Below, piece after piece: positions 11,066-24,533 of a stretch of 64,000 nt of DNA (positions are counted from its first letter, which is position 1; every line of letters begins with the position of its first letter). Position numbers and translations under genes: made by a program. Source of the stretch: Coleophoma eucalyptorum (taxonomy: Eukaryota > Ascomycota > Leotiomycetes > Helotiales > Dermateaceae); NCBI GenBank assembly GCA_026120035.1, contig JALRME010000054.1:87103-151102 (forward strand), given 5' to 3'. A model generated the notes under the pieces. That model saw nothing but the letters and a program-made list of their open reading frames with translations. It made no database searches and was not told where the DNA came from.

Positions 11066-14000
11066 TGTGAATATTGTGAGTTTCCAATTGTAAGATTGAG
11101 TTGAAGAAGATAGTAAAGTGTGGTTGATGGTTGAAGAATTGTCCACAATCTATGGTTTATATACCCTCGAGCAGCCTCTGGGCGCTCCACAGGCCTTTCA
11201 TCATGCACATCACTACTGTTTCAATTCAATGCTAGCAAAGGCCTGTGTTCACATTTTTCGCCTCTACTGAAGATGATGAAGTGTCCGCGTTCTGGTGAAC
11301 CTGCGTGCAGTAGTCGATGCGAGTTGATCTGAGGGCTGTACTTCACGTGCTCGTCCAATATCGTGGCATCTGTCACTTCATGCAAGCGACCAGTAGATGC
11401 CATGCGATTGGATGTTACCCAGCATTGTTGCTTTTGGGGGCGGCTGTGGGGTTGGCAATGGTTGAAACGACGGTCACTGAAACGGAGTTGCCGAGGCTCT
11501 ACGGGTTAATCACAGGCCTCGGACTGATTTGGAACAGAGTACTTGGACTTGAGAGTCCTTCCGCTTGGTTTTTTATGACAGCCACTTATACTACGTTTCA
11601 GGCACGCCATCTCAATTCTATGCGCACTTAATATTAGAAAGTGCCTTCAACCTTAAGTAGTTGGCATATGCAAAGTCACCTGATTAACTTCCATGCGAGC
11701 GGCCACCTCCCCTCCTCTCCAGATGCCGAGGTGACTTATTACCCCAATTTTATCTCACATAATGAACACTTGAAGTTTCAATTCCCTGTTGTGTAGATCC
11801 TAAACAAATTATGGCATATATTCATGGCTAGTAGGGTACTTAGGCATATGGATTTTCCAACTTATCCCGAGAATAAACTCGGATTTGCCCTTATATTTAA
11901 TAGCCACTAGTCTTTTGTCGGGCCTTCGGCCCGATGGTGAAGGGGAAGGGGAAGTCACGGGGTCCGCCCTGGGGACAGCGCCAGCCAATGAGCAAGCTTC
12001 GAGGACGAAACTTGGCAGAACATCCTATTATATATCTCTACTATATGTTGTGCAAAACTCAAGACTACTTAGTAGACGAGAATTTGTATAAAAGTCAAAT
12101 AGACCAAGTAGAAAGAGTCTTTGATAATAAACTAATGCGAATCAATGCTACCGAAGAAGATTTCCAATAGAATCTATCTTATGTCGAAGAAGCCAATTTT
12201 TTGATCAATTATGGCTCCCCAATCACCATATTTCCTGATGGCAAACGGGTTCTGCCGCGGAAACATTGCTTGGTGAAGGAGTACAGCAAATTACCATACT
12301 TGCTGTTGTAAGTTTATCCTCATCCTTGCGAAAATTTCACTCACAAGGTTACGTCAGGAGCAATCTCTCGTTTTCGCTTCGAATGTTAGAAAGACTTGTA
12401 TGTTTCGCTGTTTGTCCAATGGCTGGTTTAATAAAGCGGAGAATCCCTCTGGATATATATCGGGCTCTAAATCAACTACTATAAGGGTATTATGGAATCC
12501 AGTTATAGTGTCAATATTAAACGTAGCGCCAAGCGAAACTTCGAGGATGCGGAGTCTGAGAAGGCTGGTGAGGTCTAGGTCCCATAGAATTTGTAGCATG
12601 AGATACACAAAGAATTATAACATCTCTGGGGTTAGAGTTGCTACCAGTTGACTAGTATAAGTAACAAAGTGCAACTATACACTAAGCCATCGGCTGACTC
12701 TTCCCCAGTTCCTCTGGAACAGACTCAGATTCAGACAACGCTCTGCTGCAAGCAACAATGTGGGTAGGGGGATGTCTTATCGAGATTCTTACATGAGGGT
12801 GAGACTTTACTGGGTCTCAAGTTCCTTATACCTGACAGAGGTTACCGTGCTGCAGCGTTGGGTGGTACGCCAGCCTACGCGAGTGTTGCTTTTGCACTAG
12901 AGACATGGGCGTGGCATCTTACTCACCGCGCTTCAGAGCCAATTTAAACGGCTGAGAGTTGTCTTAATGATGATGCTTTGATTGTGAGGGTAACCCATGT
13001 GATTAAAGTTAGAATCAAAGCAACTGGAAAGGAACCCCGTGTGATGATAATTGCTGGATTCAAACTAAAACGGGTGTACTTTTCTCCATTGTTGCGGTTG
13101 AAACTAGGCAGTACTGTTTGTGGTGAAAAAAGCAAACCCAAAAAAAGACGTTATAAGCGTTTACAAGTCCCTAAATCATAGACCAGTGAGTATCACCTCA
13201 TCCAAGTCAGCAGAATGAGATGGTCTGAGACATACCCCTTTTTTCAGCTCTCTTGGGAACTTGGCGCATTTTATGAATGCACCTTTGTATAACTTGCTTT
13301 TCATAAGTCTAATGAATATAATATAAAATAGAACCGACTCATGAAGCTTTAGTTGAAGTTGTCGGGGTAAGTCAAGAAAGCCAAATTATCGACATACTGC
13401 GTTGACCATGTCCTAATAGGACACGCAGTTACCGGAATGCAAAGAATATCGAAGGCACCAGAACATCCAGTTTTAATACCTTAAGAGTTTAAAGCCAGTT
13501 GTTAGTTGTCTCTAAATTGAGAGCCAGGATTAAACCTCCCAACATCAGAAGCATTGAATATAAGCCTCTGAAATAGCCTCCACACCCGCATGCGGCACTG
13601 GTTACTGATAAAGTGGCAACAATCACAGATCTGGGACTCGCGTGTTCTCCATGCTCCTCTTCATACGCAAAACCCTCATTTTGCTGAATGGAGTTTGTCG
13701 TGGCTAGCCCAATATACGCAAGTTTCTCGAGGCCTTATCTTGTAAGGAAATGCTTGGACCATTTTCGAGAAGAAATTGTGCAGAACTTATTGGATTTCAA
13801 CCTCCTGGCATCTATAAAATAATGATCGCTGCAAACTTCAAGTCCTCGAGAGCAGTTCGTGACTCGACTTGTGCTAAGAGACACCGCTTTTAGTCCTGAG
13901 CTCAAGGAACCCCACCCCCCCCCTGATATCTCCATGAGCAAAGGCTGTGTATGCAGGCCAATCCTTTTGCACCCTCTGAAACCCGTTTGATAGACAACTT

Positions 14001-17000
14001 CGAGGAGCTTCTTACGAGACGGGTATCGCAGCGGGGTTCTATCGCAGGCTTTGAGCAAAATCCATGTCATAGAGTAGGTTAACGAAAATACTATCGGGGT
14101 ACGGACTGTGACTAAATGATTGTCTGATACGCGCCCAGATGATTTCAAATTTTCATAGTATTGTGTCTACTTTTACTACCTGGCCTGGCTGAAATATACA
14201 AGCATGTACGATCATAAAAAGCCACCTGGGCGTATACATAAGGTAAACTTTAAATCGGGCGATGAGTAAGTAGTTGAGGTACGTGATCATCAGAAGGTAC
14301 CTGCTTTTATGTGAAGTGCCACTGTGATCTGTAAATTGAATTAGGAACTCACAGGGATGAGGAGCTTACTGAGTTGAAAATTTATTAATTGATGTTGTCG
14401 CTGTACCAGATTGTTCTCTTGTTGTCTACATCGCAGCGCTCTCTATATAGCCCCCCCCCCCCCAGGGGAAATGGGTATTAGAGTCAAGAATGTGGTAAGT
14501 GCGGGCACTGGGTGTGAAAAGTCCACTTGTCTGCAAAGTAGATAAAGTACATGGAAATAAAGAGTGAGGATAGTCTTCAAGCAAGTCCCTGGTTTGGATA
14601 GTACCAAGCAGAGTCTGACCCCAGAGTAGTTGAGTAAAGATCGCGCTATATTACGCAACAGGTAGTATCAAATGGACAGGAATCTAAGCGAGCTCGAGGT
14701 AGTTGACTTCGCGCTGCACAAATCCCTTCGAGTCGTGCTTAGCCGCAATACTGGGTGTTGCCTACCTATTCCTCTGCACTGCTCTACGATAGAAATATGG
14801 CCAAGGCCATGTATCCGCGACACTCCTGAGCTCACAGATTCCAAGATACGGAACAGATTGATGCTGGATAATGTGTCCCTCTCACATCATACCCCCCCTG
14901 CAGCTATCTATCTCCAACCGAAGGCCAGATCCTGCAGTGCCAACACGTGTGGACTCTGTGATAGCTGCCGACCAACGACATAACAACGCTCGCTATCATT
15001 CGATCGATGGTCCTAGCAAGTGAAGTAAGCGCTGTAAGCCAAGGAGGTTTTTACTCTGCCTCAAAAGCTCAGGACCTGACTCGAAGCGACCGCATAGCGA
15101 GTAGACGAAACTGCCGATTAGAACAGGACACAACGGCGAGAATGAAGTGCCGCGGTCTCTTTGAGCAGTTTGGCAAATTTCCAAGAAGTGTGGCCTTGCC
15201 CTGGCTGCACTCGGTGAACATCATCTGATGGCAGATCTCCAATGAAGATTTGATGCCTTATCGGCGGCGGTGAATGGCCTGACGATCATACTGTACGGTG
15301 GTTCCCCGAAGGCTCGCTCGTGATGCCCTGCGACAGCGACTACTGCTGCACGGCGAAGCCCACACACCGTCATGGAAGGGTGCTAGGCGTGCCAGGTCGT
15401 GTCGGTAGTCGATAGTGAAGAAGAGAGGGATGCACTGGCTGGCCTAGTGCTGCAGAGATTTCTGACAGAGGACCAGTTGTTCTTTTGTAGTTAGTCGGGG
15501 CATTATTACTGGCGATAGTCAAATGCAAGGGCAGAGAATTGGGTAAGTTGGCCAGCCACAGAGGTCCACTGTCAATCAAACAACATCACACGGACCGCCT
15601 CTGCCTCTCTTACCTTCAATACCTCTCAACGCCCCTCAACGCCTTTCAACGCCTCTCCTCGCCTCTCACGCCCCTCCTTCTCCTCCTCTCCTGCTCTCGT
15701 CGCTCGTCTCATGCCTCTCGTCCGATCCGCGCTTAACCTATGGCGCCCCATGTGATGACGAGAGGCGCGTAGATTTGGTGCGAAAAAAAGACGAGATTTT
15801 TGTATCGTATCACATCTCAGCAGAGGAACAATTGTGGATCATTGAGACAACTCAGACAAGGGAGTTTTGGTCCTCGGTCTAATAATCTATTTTCCTGAAC
15901 GTAAAGTAAAAGCAATGTACCCTATCTCGCCCATTCGCTGGCGGTCCGAGTCAGACCGGCATGGGGATTTTGTGAATTCTTACACACTCGCAAGTTCAAG
16001 CGACATCCAGTCGCCCTGGGTAAAACGAAGGATCTCTTGCGTGTTGCCGTTGTTGTCGTCGTCGTCGCTGCTCGTTGCGGCGGCACGGGATACGATGGGC
16101 GGGATAATGAAGTGCAGCCCGCAAGCGCTTGAAAAATCCATCACAATAATGTCAAATCATGCCATGCTATGCCGAGCCCCAGGAAGGATGACTGAACGTT
16201 GATTCAGGGTTGTACAAGGCCGAGTACTGGTGTCTTTTTTAGTGCTTGCGATGCAGTAGTCCAGGCGAACTCCAGGATCAAACACTCTTTGCCGGGACTT
16301 GAAGAAACTTGTAGGGATCTCGTCGCTGCAGCTCATTTAGGGGAGCCCATTTGTGGAACCCAGGAGATCAACTAGCAGAAACCCACTATGAAATTGCATT
16401 TTGATTGTCAACCTCAGGAATCCAAAGACCCTCGATGGTGGTTTCTTGGGTTGAGGATGATTTCTCATCGACACCGCCGCCACTCTGAAACAAGAGCCGG
16501 TAGAGATCCCCCCAAGAACTGACACAACCAATCACGGGAGAAGAAGGTGAAAACAGATATGGCGCGATGCTAGCAGGAACATGGGAGAAACAACGTCCAA
16601 GAGAAGACGGATCATAAGACTGTCCTGGGGGGAGTCTATGGGAGAGAGCTACAGAAGTGCATATCCGATCGCGAAGATGGTGATAGACATGTCCATCTCC
16701 ATACAATAGTTATCGTAGCCTTTGCGCCACCTCAAACTTGCCTGAAAGTGCCCTGACTCCTGTCCAGCACATTTGGATCTGCCAAGAAGTAAATTATAGG
16801 ATTTATCTGGCGCTAATATTACGAATATATGCTACTTCGTATTATTGTACTAGATCTGCTCGAATCTTTGACCCTCTCAGTTCGAGTTTGGTATGGCTGA
16901 TTTGGTGCTCTCGGTACCCCTGACGGCTATCGTCCACTCTGTCTGAGTAGGACGGCCGTCAGTCGAGCTCGGATTCGCAGCGTGCTTTATTCAACCGCCT

Positions 17001-18722
17001 GCAGGTACCATGGCGGAAACTCTAGATGAGGGAAATACATTCTGGACTTCTTCCATAAACATCGTCATCGCTATGCTGAAGCTGAAGCTGATGCACTGCT
17101 TGACGAGGGAAACCTGTCCAGGCAAGCAAACGATGATGACATCCAAGGAGCAAGAAGGTGGCAGACGCCGCCTCCAGAAAGTTAGCCGGCTCTCGCGGAT
17201 CTTATGGCTTGCGTCGTTATGCTGTGAGCATATGAGCACTGGGCGTATCAGGTCATGGCATCAAGGGCAGTGCTGGGAGACATCCAATAGAGCATTGCGA
17301 GGGCGACGACGAGGTGCATAGAAAACAAGGTGCTCGCATGACCGCTATTCGTGTCGATCGTGCAACTCAGATGGGCTGGTCGAATCAAGGTTTTGTGTTG
17401 AGTGAGCAGAGAGCGAAAGGGTGGGTGGACGAAGACTAATTCGCAGGGCATCGCGGATCTCATGCAACAGTGAAGAATCTCTACCGGCTGCGCAAAGTTC
17501 TTGGGGGTACCGCTGTCATGCCTCCGAGTACGGGCTTTCGAGATTGTAAGTGCAAGCCCAGCGGGCCATTAACATGTTATTTTGGTTGTCGGAAATTCAG
17601 ACAACTGAGGTCGACTTGGACGGTAATCTAGGCTTAGGCTTCACGATCCAGGCTTGGGTTTGGGTTGGGTTGAGGGGGAGGGGAGCATAGAAACAAACAT
17701 CGATGATCCCAGGCGCAACGCATTTACCTGCTCGTCTGTTCTTCTTCTCACGTCACCGAGAAGCGTAAGGTGAGTACGATATACCGGGAGTCTTGGAGTA
17801 AGCCTCGTTGCAGCCGTCTGATTCGCGCACGCCTCCAGCTCCTGCTCCTGCTCCGGCTCCTACTCCTCGTCGTCGTCCTCCTCCTATTCCCCCAACACGG
17901 CGCAAACATCGGAAGCAGATCAGACCAGACCAGACAAAACAACCGCCTGCAAGTTGACCACGGTGCATTGCCTTATGCAAGAATAGAATAGATGCTATGC
18001 AATCGCCATTGAGTCCACCACCAGGCGGCCCAATGAAGGTGTCGGATGGCATGCTGCTTTACTTGCAGTCATCCAATCTCTCGCATCTCTGTCACACTCA
18101 ACATGCCGTGCGGTTCCCAAGCCAAGCAATGCAAACCAGGCCCGTTGGCTCTGTGCCTCTTTTACCCTCGGTCTTTACAGTGCTTCAGGCAGTCCAGTCA
18201 TCGTCCAGTCCGTCCGTTAGGCCAGCAGTCTCCTCAACGCCTGGTGCGGTGTAGTGCGGTGCAGCGTTGCAGCGTTGTCCTGACCTGTGGATTGATTATC
18301 TTACCACCGTAAACCCAGTTAAATATCCCGAATCCAGATGCATCGCCTAATAACCTGATAATGCTGATCCACGGTTGAGCCTTCCCTTCCAATTTCGCCT
18401 AAGCCAGCCTCAGGCTAGTGCCACCGACCCACTTCCCATCCCCTTGCATTTCTGTGCACGCGCGCAACCAAGTAAATAAAGTCGACTCCCTAACACCTTT
18501 GCCAATTTTCTTTCTCCTCCCCTTATCATCTCTGTCTTACCTCTCTCCCAGTCTGCCCTTTCTCTGCATATCTCTTCTACGTTACCTTTGAAGACGCGCG
18601 AGACGACCAAGATCTTTATCCTCTTACCTATAGGAGCCGGTCTTTTCTTTGTCACCACAGCCTCGTGTAATTTTTAGGGACCCCTTTTTATCTTGATTCT
18701 TCACTTTTTCAACCCTTTCAAA
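11066..18722. other. Long gene-poor region
   Basis: Seven and a half kilobases without a gene I can support. Many short frames exist on both strands, but none shows a domain, splice-compatible neighbours or a steady codon pattern. Seen here: a 7-bp stem hairpin with a TTC loop (TCGGGCC/GGCCCGA, 11917-11933), a run of 13 C at 14451-14463, a decamer minisatellite at 15621-15680, and a G/T-rich patch at 17640-17685. The last 250 bases before 18723 are strongly C/T-rich, as in promoters of highly expressed fungal genes. Long non-coding transcripts or a rapidly evolving gene with many introns cannot be excluded by eye. Confidence 0.45.
15621..15680. repeat. Decamer minisatellite
   Basis: Six successive 10-base units near the consensus GCCTCTCAAC (ACCTCTCAAC, GCCCCTCAAC, GCCTTTCAAC, GCCTCTCCTC, then more diverged units), followed by a C/T-rich tail to about 15720. 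Confidence 0.7.
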
Positions 18723-20699
18723 ATGTCTGAGATTCAAAAGCCAGTCGAGGAGCCTGTTGCTGCTCCAGCTGCCACCGAGACTCCTGCTGTTGTCGAGGCT
18801 CCAGCAGAGACCAAAGTTGAGGCCCCAGTCGAGCCAGCCGCCGAGACTCCAGCTGCCGCCGAGACTGTTGAGGAGACTCCAGCCGCTGCCACCACCGCCG
18901 AGGAGGAGCCAAAGAAGGAGGAGGTTACTCCTGTTGAGGAGGGTGTTTTGGGTTACAAGGGACCAGGTCTTCTCAAGTATGTATCCTATCCCATACTCGT
19001 TCCACACCCGCTCGCTTGAAGCGCATTTATTGCGTGTAGCATCATTCAACGACAATGCTTTCATCACTTCATTACAACTTTGTTAGCTTTGAACATGCGC
19101 TAATGGTTCTTTTTAGGAGCTTCATTTTCCAGAAGAAATTCTTCTGGTTCGGTTCCGAGCCTGTTGAGAGCAAGAGCTTGACCAGCTACCTCCGTGGCGA
19201 GAAGCCAGAACTTGCCAACCACAATGCCGCATGGGCATCCCACACTGGAAAGGGACTCTTGTTCTTCAGCAAGAAGTCTGCTGAGAAGGCAACCCCTGCC
19301 GGCATCATCAACTTGGTATGTTGTCCCATTTCAATGCCTCTAAACATTGTGGCTGATGGTTATTGTCACATAGTCCGAGGCCAAGGATCTTACTGAGGAT
19401 GGCACTGTTGACTTCCACTTCACCATTGGTGCTCACAAGCACACTTTCCAAGCTGGTACTCTTGCCGAGCGTGATAACTGGGTCGCCGTTTTGAAGACCA
19501 AGATCGCCGAAGCTGTACGTATATTTCCAATACAATGCCATTAGCAATAGCTGACATAATCCGCAGACTGAGCTTGCTGGCACCATCAAGGACACCGATG
19601 CCTACAAGTCTGCCCACTCCTCATTGAGCAAGCCAGTTGCTGCTGTCGCCGCAGTTGCTGCCCCAAAGAAGAGCACTGAGGTTAAGAAGGAGGAGAAGGC
19701 TGAGGCCAAGGAGGAGAAGAAGGAAGAAAAAGCTGAGGCTAAGGAGGAGAAGAAGGAAGAAAAGAAAGAAGAGAAGAAGGAGGAGAAGAAGGACCGCAAG
19801 GACCGCAGCCAGAGCCGCAAGAGACAATCCAGTGAGTAAAACAATCCCCTTCACCGATCTCACTTACTGACGTACCAGTCTTCGGATCTATCTTCCCAAG
19901 CAAGAAGGAGGAGCCAAAGGAGGAGGTTGCCGCCACTGAAGCAACCCCAGCTGCCACCGAGGCTGCCCCAGAGGCCACCCCAGCTCCAGAGGCCACTCCA
20001 GCTGCTGAGAGCACTCCAGCTCCTGCTGCCGAGCCAGTCGCTGAGACCCCAGTTGCTGAGCCAGTCGCCGAGACTAAGCCTGAGGAGAAGCCAGTCAAGG
20101 CTAAGAGAGCCTCCAGTACGTTTTTTTTCCCCACCAAAATCGGAGAGAGAAACTGTTAACTAACCAAATCATTAGTCTTCGGTGGTCTTTCCTTCAACAA
20201 GAAGAAGGAGGAGGCTCCAGTTGTCCCAGCCAAGGATGAGCCAGCTGCCACTGAGCCAGTTGCTGAGTCAGCACCAGTCATCCCAGCTGTTGAGTCTACC
20301 GAGCCTCTCGCTACTAGCACCGCCACTCCAGAGGCTGCCCCAGCCACTGAGACCCCAGAGGTTGCCCCAGCTGCTGAGGCCGAGGCTCCAGTTGCACCTG
20401 TCAACAAGCGCAAGTCCAGCATGCCATTCGGCTTTGGTGCCAAGAAGGACAAGGTCGTTAGCTCTGATGACGAGGCTGAGAAGCCAAAGTCTCCATTCGC
20501 CAAGCTTCGTGCCACAGTCAAGGGCAAGAAGTCCGAGAAGTCTGAGAAGACTCAGGAAAAGACCCCTGAGGTCCCGGAGGTTCCAGAGACCAAGACTGAG
20601 CCAAAGGTTGAGACCGTTGCCCCAACTGAGGCCCCAGTCGTCTCTGAGCCTGTCCCAGCTGCCCACACCAGCACCCCACAAGTCTCCGCTACTGCTTAA
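18723..20699 (+). CDS. PH-domain Meu6-like protein with internal repeats (539 aa, 6 exons)
   Basis: Exons are 18723-18976, 19117-19315, 19374-19514, 19567-19831, 19879-20115 and 20176-20699. A Pro/Ala/Glu/Val-rich disordered N-terminus (about 1-75) is followed by a pleckstrin-homology-like domain at about 77-200 (GYKGPGLLK, FFWFG, HTGKGLLFFSKK, DFHFTIGAHKHTF and a final W-V-A-V-L-K-T-K-I helix). A Lys/Glu-rich coiled stretch follows (about 220-275). Three spaced KR-x-SS-(I/M) boxes then begin long P/A/E/T-rich repeats: KRQSSIFG, KRASSIFG and KRKSSMPFG. This matches fungal proteins annotated as meiotic expression up-regulated protein 6 (Meu6), a PH protein of poorly known role; membrane or cortex binding is inference. 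Strong preference for GCC, GAG and CCA codons suggests high expression, in line with the C/T-rich leader. Confidence 0.88.
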
Positions 20700-22607
20700 G
20701 GTTGAACCTTACCCCTCCATGGCGGAACGAGTTTCTTGACTTTGGGAACGGATCTCCTTGAAATACCCCAGAATGTTTTGTTTTGTTGATTGATACCACT
20801 CTCATTTGCATTGGTTATTGTTGGTCTTTGTCGCTATCATGCTGCGTATTGATACCTTTGATACCCAGATTTATACCCTGACTGTCTTTCGCAACCGCCA
20901 CTAGGGCAACCACTCAGCTAATATCTAATAAAACTCTCATATGTTTGCGTAAACCGAGGTCCAATCTGCCACTACTTTTTCGTGAAAGTGATATTATGAC
21001 AAGTTACTGAAGGGCCGAATGTCTGTTAATCACGTGACGGATAGCCGAAGGTAAGTATACACAGATAGATCGTGGAGACCACGTAGGTACAAGATCACTG
21101 AGATGGTTCAGGAACTAAAGTAAAATTCTAATTTATACCCGCGTGATAATTCACATTTCTATGTAGCCTTCATTGCTTGACCACTTTATTTGGCTCTTAT
21201 GGAATATTTCGATTTGAAGATCGGTTTTATATTGAGCAAACGATAATGGGGCTCAACTATCGGGCCTCGAGCCTCCGGCAAGACTCGAAAGAATTAGCGT
21301 GAGATTAATTGCTTTATTCTCAATATTTCTTATTATCACATGCTGGTGGATAGAATCGGTAGCTGCAAGTCGAACTCCTAGCTATTCTTAGAGTGCGTTT
21401 CCAAGCTCGACCATTGGTTGTCACTGGCTGGCGACCGCAGTGACTTGCATCCGAGTTGTGCGGAAACAAACTAGTGATTTAAAATGCCGTCTCGTAAAGA
21501 TTGCTCATGTCCGTAGGCTTTAAAGTCGGAAATGGCCCTTGAAGCTTGTTGGCTATTCGAATATGGGAAGGTCGCTTAACACGGTGTTCGTGGTGTTCTG
21601 GGCACTCCTTCGACTGACTTTACCTTATTTTCTATCTAATGGATGACCAACGCCCAGCAGTTTATATGAGCCAATCGATAGAGTGATTCTGCTATTTTCA
21701 TGAAGATAGATGTACCGAATAACCACCAAACCTTCCCAAATCACAATAGCGGTGTGAGTAGGGAAATAGGACGTCCCCTTTTTTCTGAGATGCCTATGAC
21801 ATCTAGGGAATAAACTGGTACTGTCTAAAAGCACGGCAGTCGTTCCCTGCTATCGCTCCTAGAGCTCGCTTGCTAAAAGTTTAAGCGACGAGCTCTTGAG
21901 CTCCACTACACCATCTACATGATCATCGTAACCTCTTCAACACCGATCTGCTCTATCATTGCTACAAAAAATTGTTCGTTCGTTTTTGAATGTTCATGCT
22001 CCCCGGTTGATCCTACGAGTATGCGGTGTCTACAAGATCACAACATCGTTCTGACGACTTATTAAGGAAGTATGCGTTCCACCTCTTTGATACAATTTCA
22101 CATACCCTCGATCTGAGGTCAAGCCAACCTGATCTTCAACTGCCTACTTTCAAACACTTAACCAAAAATAAAAGTAGGATATTTGGGTGTTTGAACTGTC
22201 CTAATCAAGCTATTATCAGCTGCTCCACCCAAATCCTAGCTTATATCGAAGCTCTTACCTTGAAATTCTATGGCCAACTTCGCATTTGCAATAATGGCAC
22301 AACTTTGACCAGACCAACCACAATATCATGTTATCATTGAGCTTCTTTTAGATACCCACTCTTCATGTTCTCAATCTCTTCCTCGTGCCTTCAATCGTCT
22401 CGCAGCCACGTGCAATCAGTTTCAACGCTTTCACAGAACTTGACCTCGGCGTTAGCTTACAATCATCACCCAATTACCCTATATTTGATATATCTTGGAC
22501 TCATTTACTCTGTTAGCTTCATTTTTATCTTCACCTTCATTCTTAATTACAGACCCGTATTTTTTATCACATAGTCACCATTATAGATCGCGCTCACAGC
22601 CATCACA
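20700..22607. other. Intergenic region, no gene seen
   Basis: Holds the 3' flank of the Meu6-like gene and the promoter of the next gene. An inverted repeat GCTCGCTT/AAGCGACGAGC lies near 21865-21895; it does not fold into a recognisable tRNA. Short frames at 22026-22340 and 22365-22574 look like leader sequence. Confidence 0.45.
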
Positions 22608-24533
22608 ATGGTCGATCACAGGAGCGAAAATGCTGCGCGCCTATGGGCCGAGGATAAAAAGCTTCACGGGATAGTAGACCCCACACCCGAGGAGATTGCG
22701 CGGGAAAAGATGATTCGTGGACTTGAAAAATGGCCTTGGAAAGGTCTTCCCGAGAGGCTGGTGATGCTAGTAAGTTTTGAATTCGACTTCTAGTTTGAGA
22801 CGTGAATATTGAGAAGAACTTGTTGCATCGATTTTGAGCTGACCAAAGCCCAGGCACACTGCACTGTGAACCACTTCCACCGATTTTCGATTCCATATGT
22901 GGCTCAAACTGCGCCCATATTCAAAGCTTTGAACATTCCGGAATTACGTGCTTCTTTACTCAGATCTGTCTATCTCTATCACCAAGCCATCTCCGCCTTT
23001 GCTGCCACCAGTCAAGAGTGCTTGAGGATGGTTGAGTCGGATGTGGTAAGCCACACGCAACCTCAGAGCCAAGGTCTTGCTGCTGATAATTGCCTAGACG
23101 ATTTGGAATGTTGCAAATGGTGACAGCTCTGGATGCGACATCAAATTAAATTCACCATTGTTAGAGGTCAACAGGGTGAAAGTGCGGTCAGAAAAGAATG
23201 CCAAAGGGCTACCGTTAACTTTCAGGGAGCGGATGGCGGGTATTGTGCCCGTTGTCGGTCCCAATCTGATCATAACACCAGTAAGATCTAACCAAGGCGA
23301 TATTTCATACGCCGAGCAATTATTGAATCTTGGAAAGCTGAGTAAGTCAGGCTTCAACCGAGTTACACATTGTCTGGTAAGAGGCTAACGCGTCTATGAA
23401 GCGCTAGGGCTTTCAAATTACGCTGGAAGTCTCAGAAACGTACAGTTCCATAGAGTGCAACTGCTTACAATCGATCTGCTTGGATTGGTGGTTCCATACT
23501 TTAACAATCTGGAGAATCTGGGCGTTTACAATTGCCCACTACTTAGTTTTAGAGACACGATCCCTCTTCTCAGAATTGTTCGGTCACCAAAATGCAAAGG
23601 AAAAAGTGTTACACTTGATTTCTTCCCATCTTTCCACGTTGGACCGATCCCTATTCCAGGAGACGATAATTATTCTGGATCGTATGGAGTAACCTGGGAT
23701 AATGCTGAGATAGATACGCGGCTGGCAATTTGGAAGATGATCCCACGGATCATACGACAAGCCCGACATCAAGGTGTGGACTTTGAATCAATGCACAGTG
23801 CTTTTAGACTATGGCTGGAATGGGGGCCATGCTGGAGAGTAGGTGAGACACTGAAGATGCTAGGGGATTCGAAGGCAAGCGACGAGGAGATTGTGGCACA
23901 GGTTGCATATAACGTTTACTGGGGAGATATTGGAAGACTGCACGTAAGGCTTCCAAATCGACCAGAAGGATCGGCATGGTAAGTTGCAATATATATGCTT
24001 CAGGGGCCAAGAGTACTAACCAGGGAATTAGGACAACAAAGCGATATTTGTGTAGCAGTTGCCGAGAGAATGTCCTGGGAATTTTCTACGACTATCCCCA
24101 AGTTCGTCAAGCAACCATCTGTGCTCAATCCACTACAATTTTGTGTCTCGGTTGCAAACTGGATCAATACTTGCTATGCGAAAATGACCATTATAAGCAC
24201 GGCAAGAGGATGCTGGTTGATGCGTGGATGGGCCGTGGCCTCCTAGCAAAAGATGCCGAGGAGCCTTTACTTTCAGAGATATTCTCGAAGCCGTTCCTCG
24301 ACAATGGTCTTTGCTGGGCAGAAAGATTAGACAGCCGCCGAGAATTGCATTTAGCAAGTGGCGTAGATAAGGAGAAGCATGAACGACAACGTAACCTGGC
24401 ATATTTGCGCGCCGGCAAACTTGGTCGTCCCGAGCTAATATCACCTACGATTGAGTCGAAGGACAAGGATTTGAAAGAGTCGAAGTGGAACAGCTGGAGA
24501 TGGGATCGACTTCGCGGGCACAGCCGCTTTTAA
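22608..24533 (+). CDS. Uncharacterised protein, LRR-like segment plus zinc-ribbon-like cysteines (556 aa, 5 exons)
   Basis: I do not recognise the family. Exons are 22608-22769, 22854-23045, 23098-23341, 23408-23978 and 24032-24533; every junction keeps phase (0, 0, 1, 2), which strongly supports one gene. The start has a good context (CACAATGG). The N-terminus is a charged helix with L-P-E-R-L (about 48-52), which recalls an F-box-like start. The middle (about 200-250) reads LLTIDLLGLVVPYFNNLENL then GVYNCPLLSF, like leucine-rich repeats of fungal F-box/LRR proteins. The C-terminal third has two paired cysteine sites, C-S-S-C and C-L-G-C, about 33 residues apart and followed by C-E-N-D-H-x-K-H-G, consistent with a zinc ribbon. 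The F-box idea is weak and the Zn site is inferred from spacing. Confidence 0.8.

Noticed and set aside
11934..12170. 78-codon ATG frame with protein-like end, and minus frame 12354-12608
   Set aside because: Neither shows a known motif and they cannot be spliced to each other; I could not support a gene or a specific fragment.
17640..17685. Telomere-like GGGTTTGGGTTGGGTT
   Set aside because: Only two or three imperfect units and lying between genes; not a TTAGGG array.
21840..21935. tRNA-like inverted repeats
   Set aside because: Stems do not make a cloverleaf and there is no GGTTCGAATC-type B box at the right distance.
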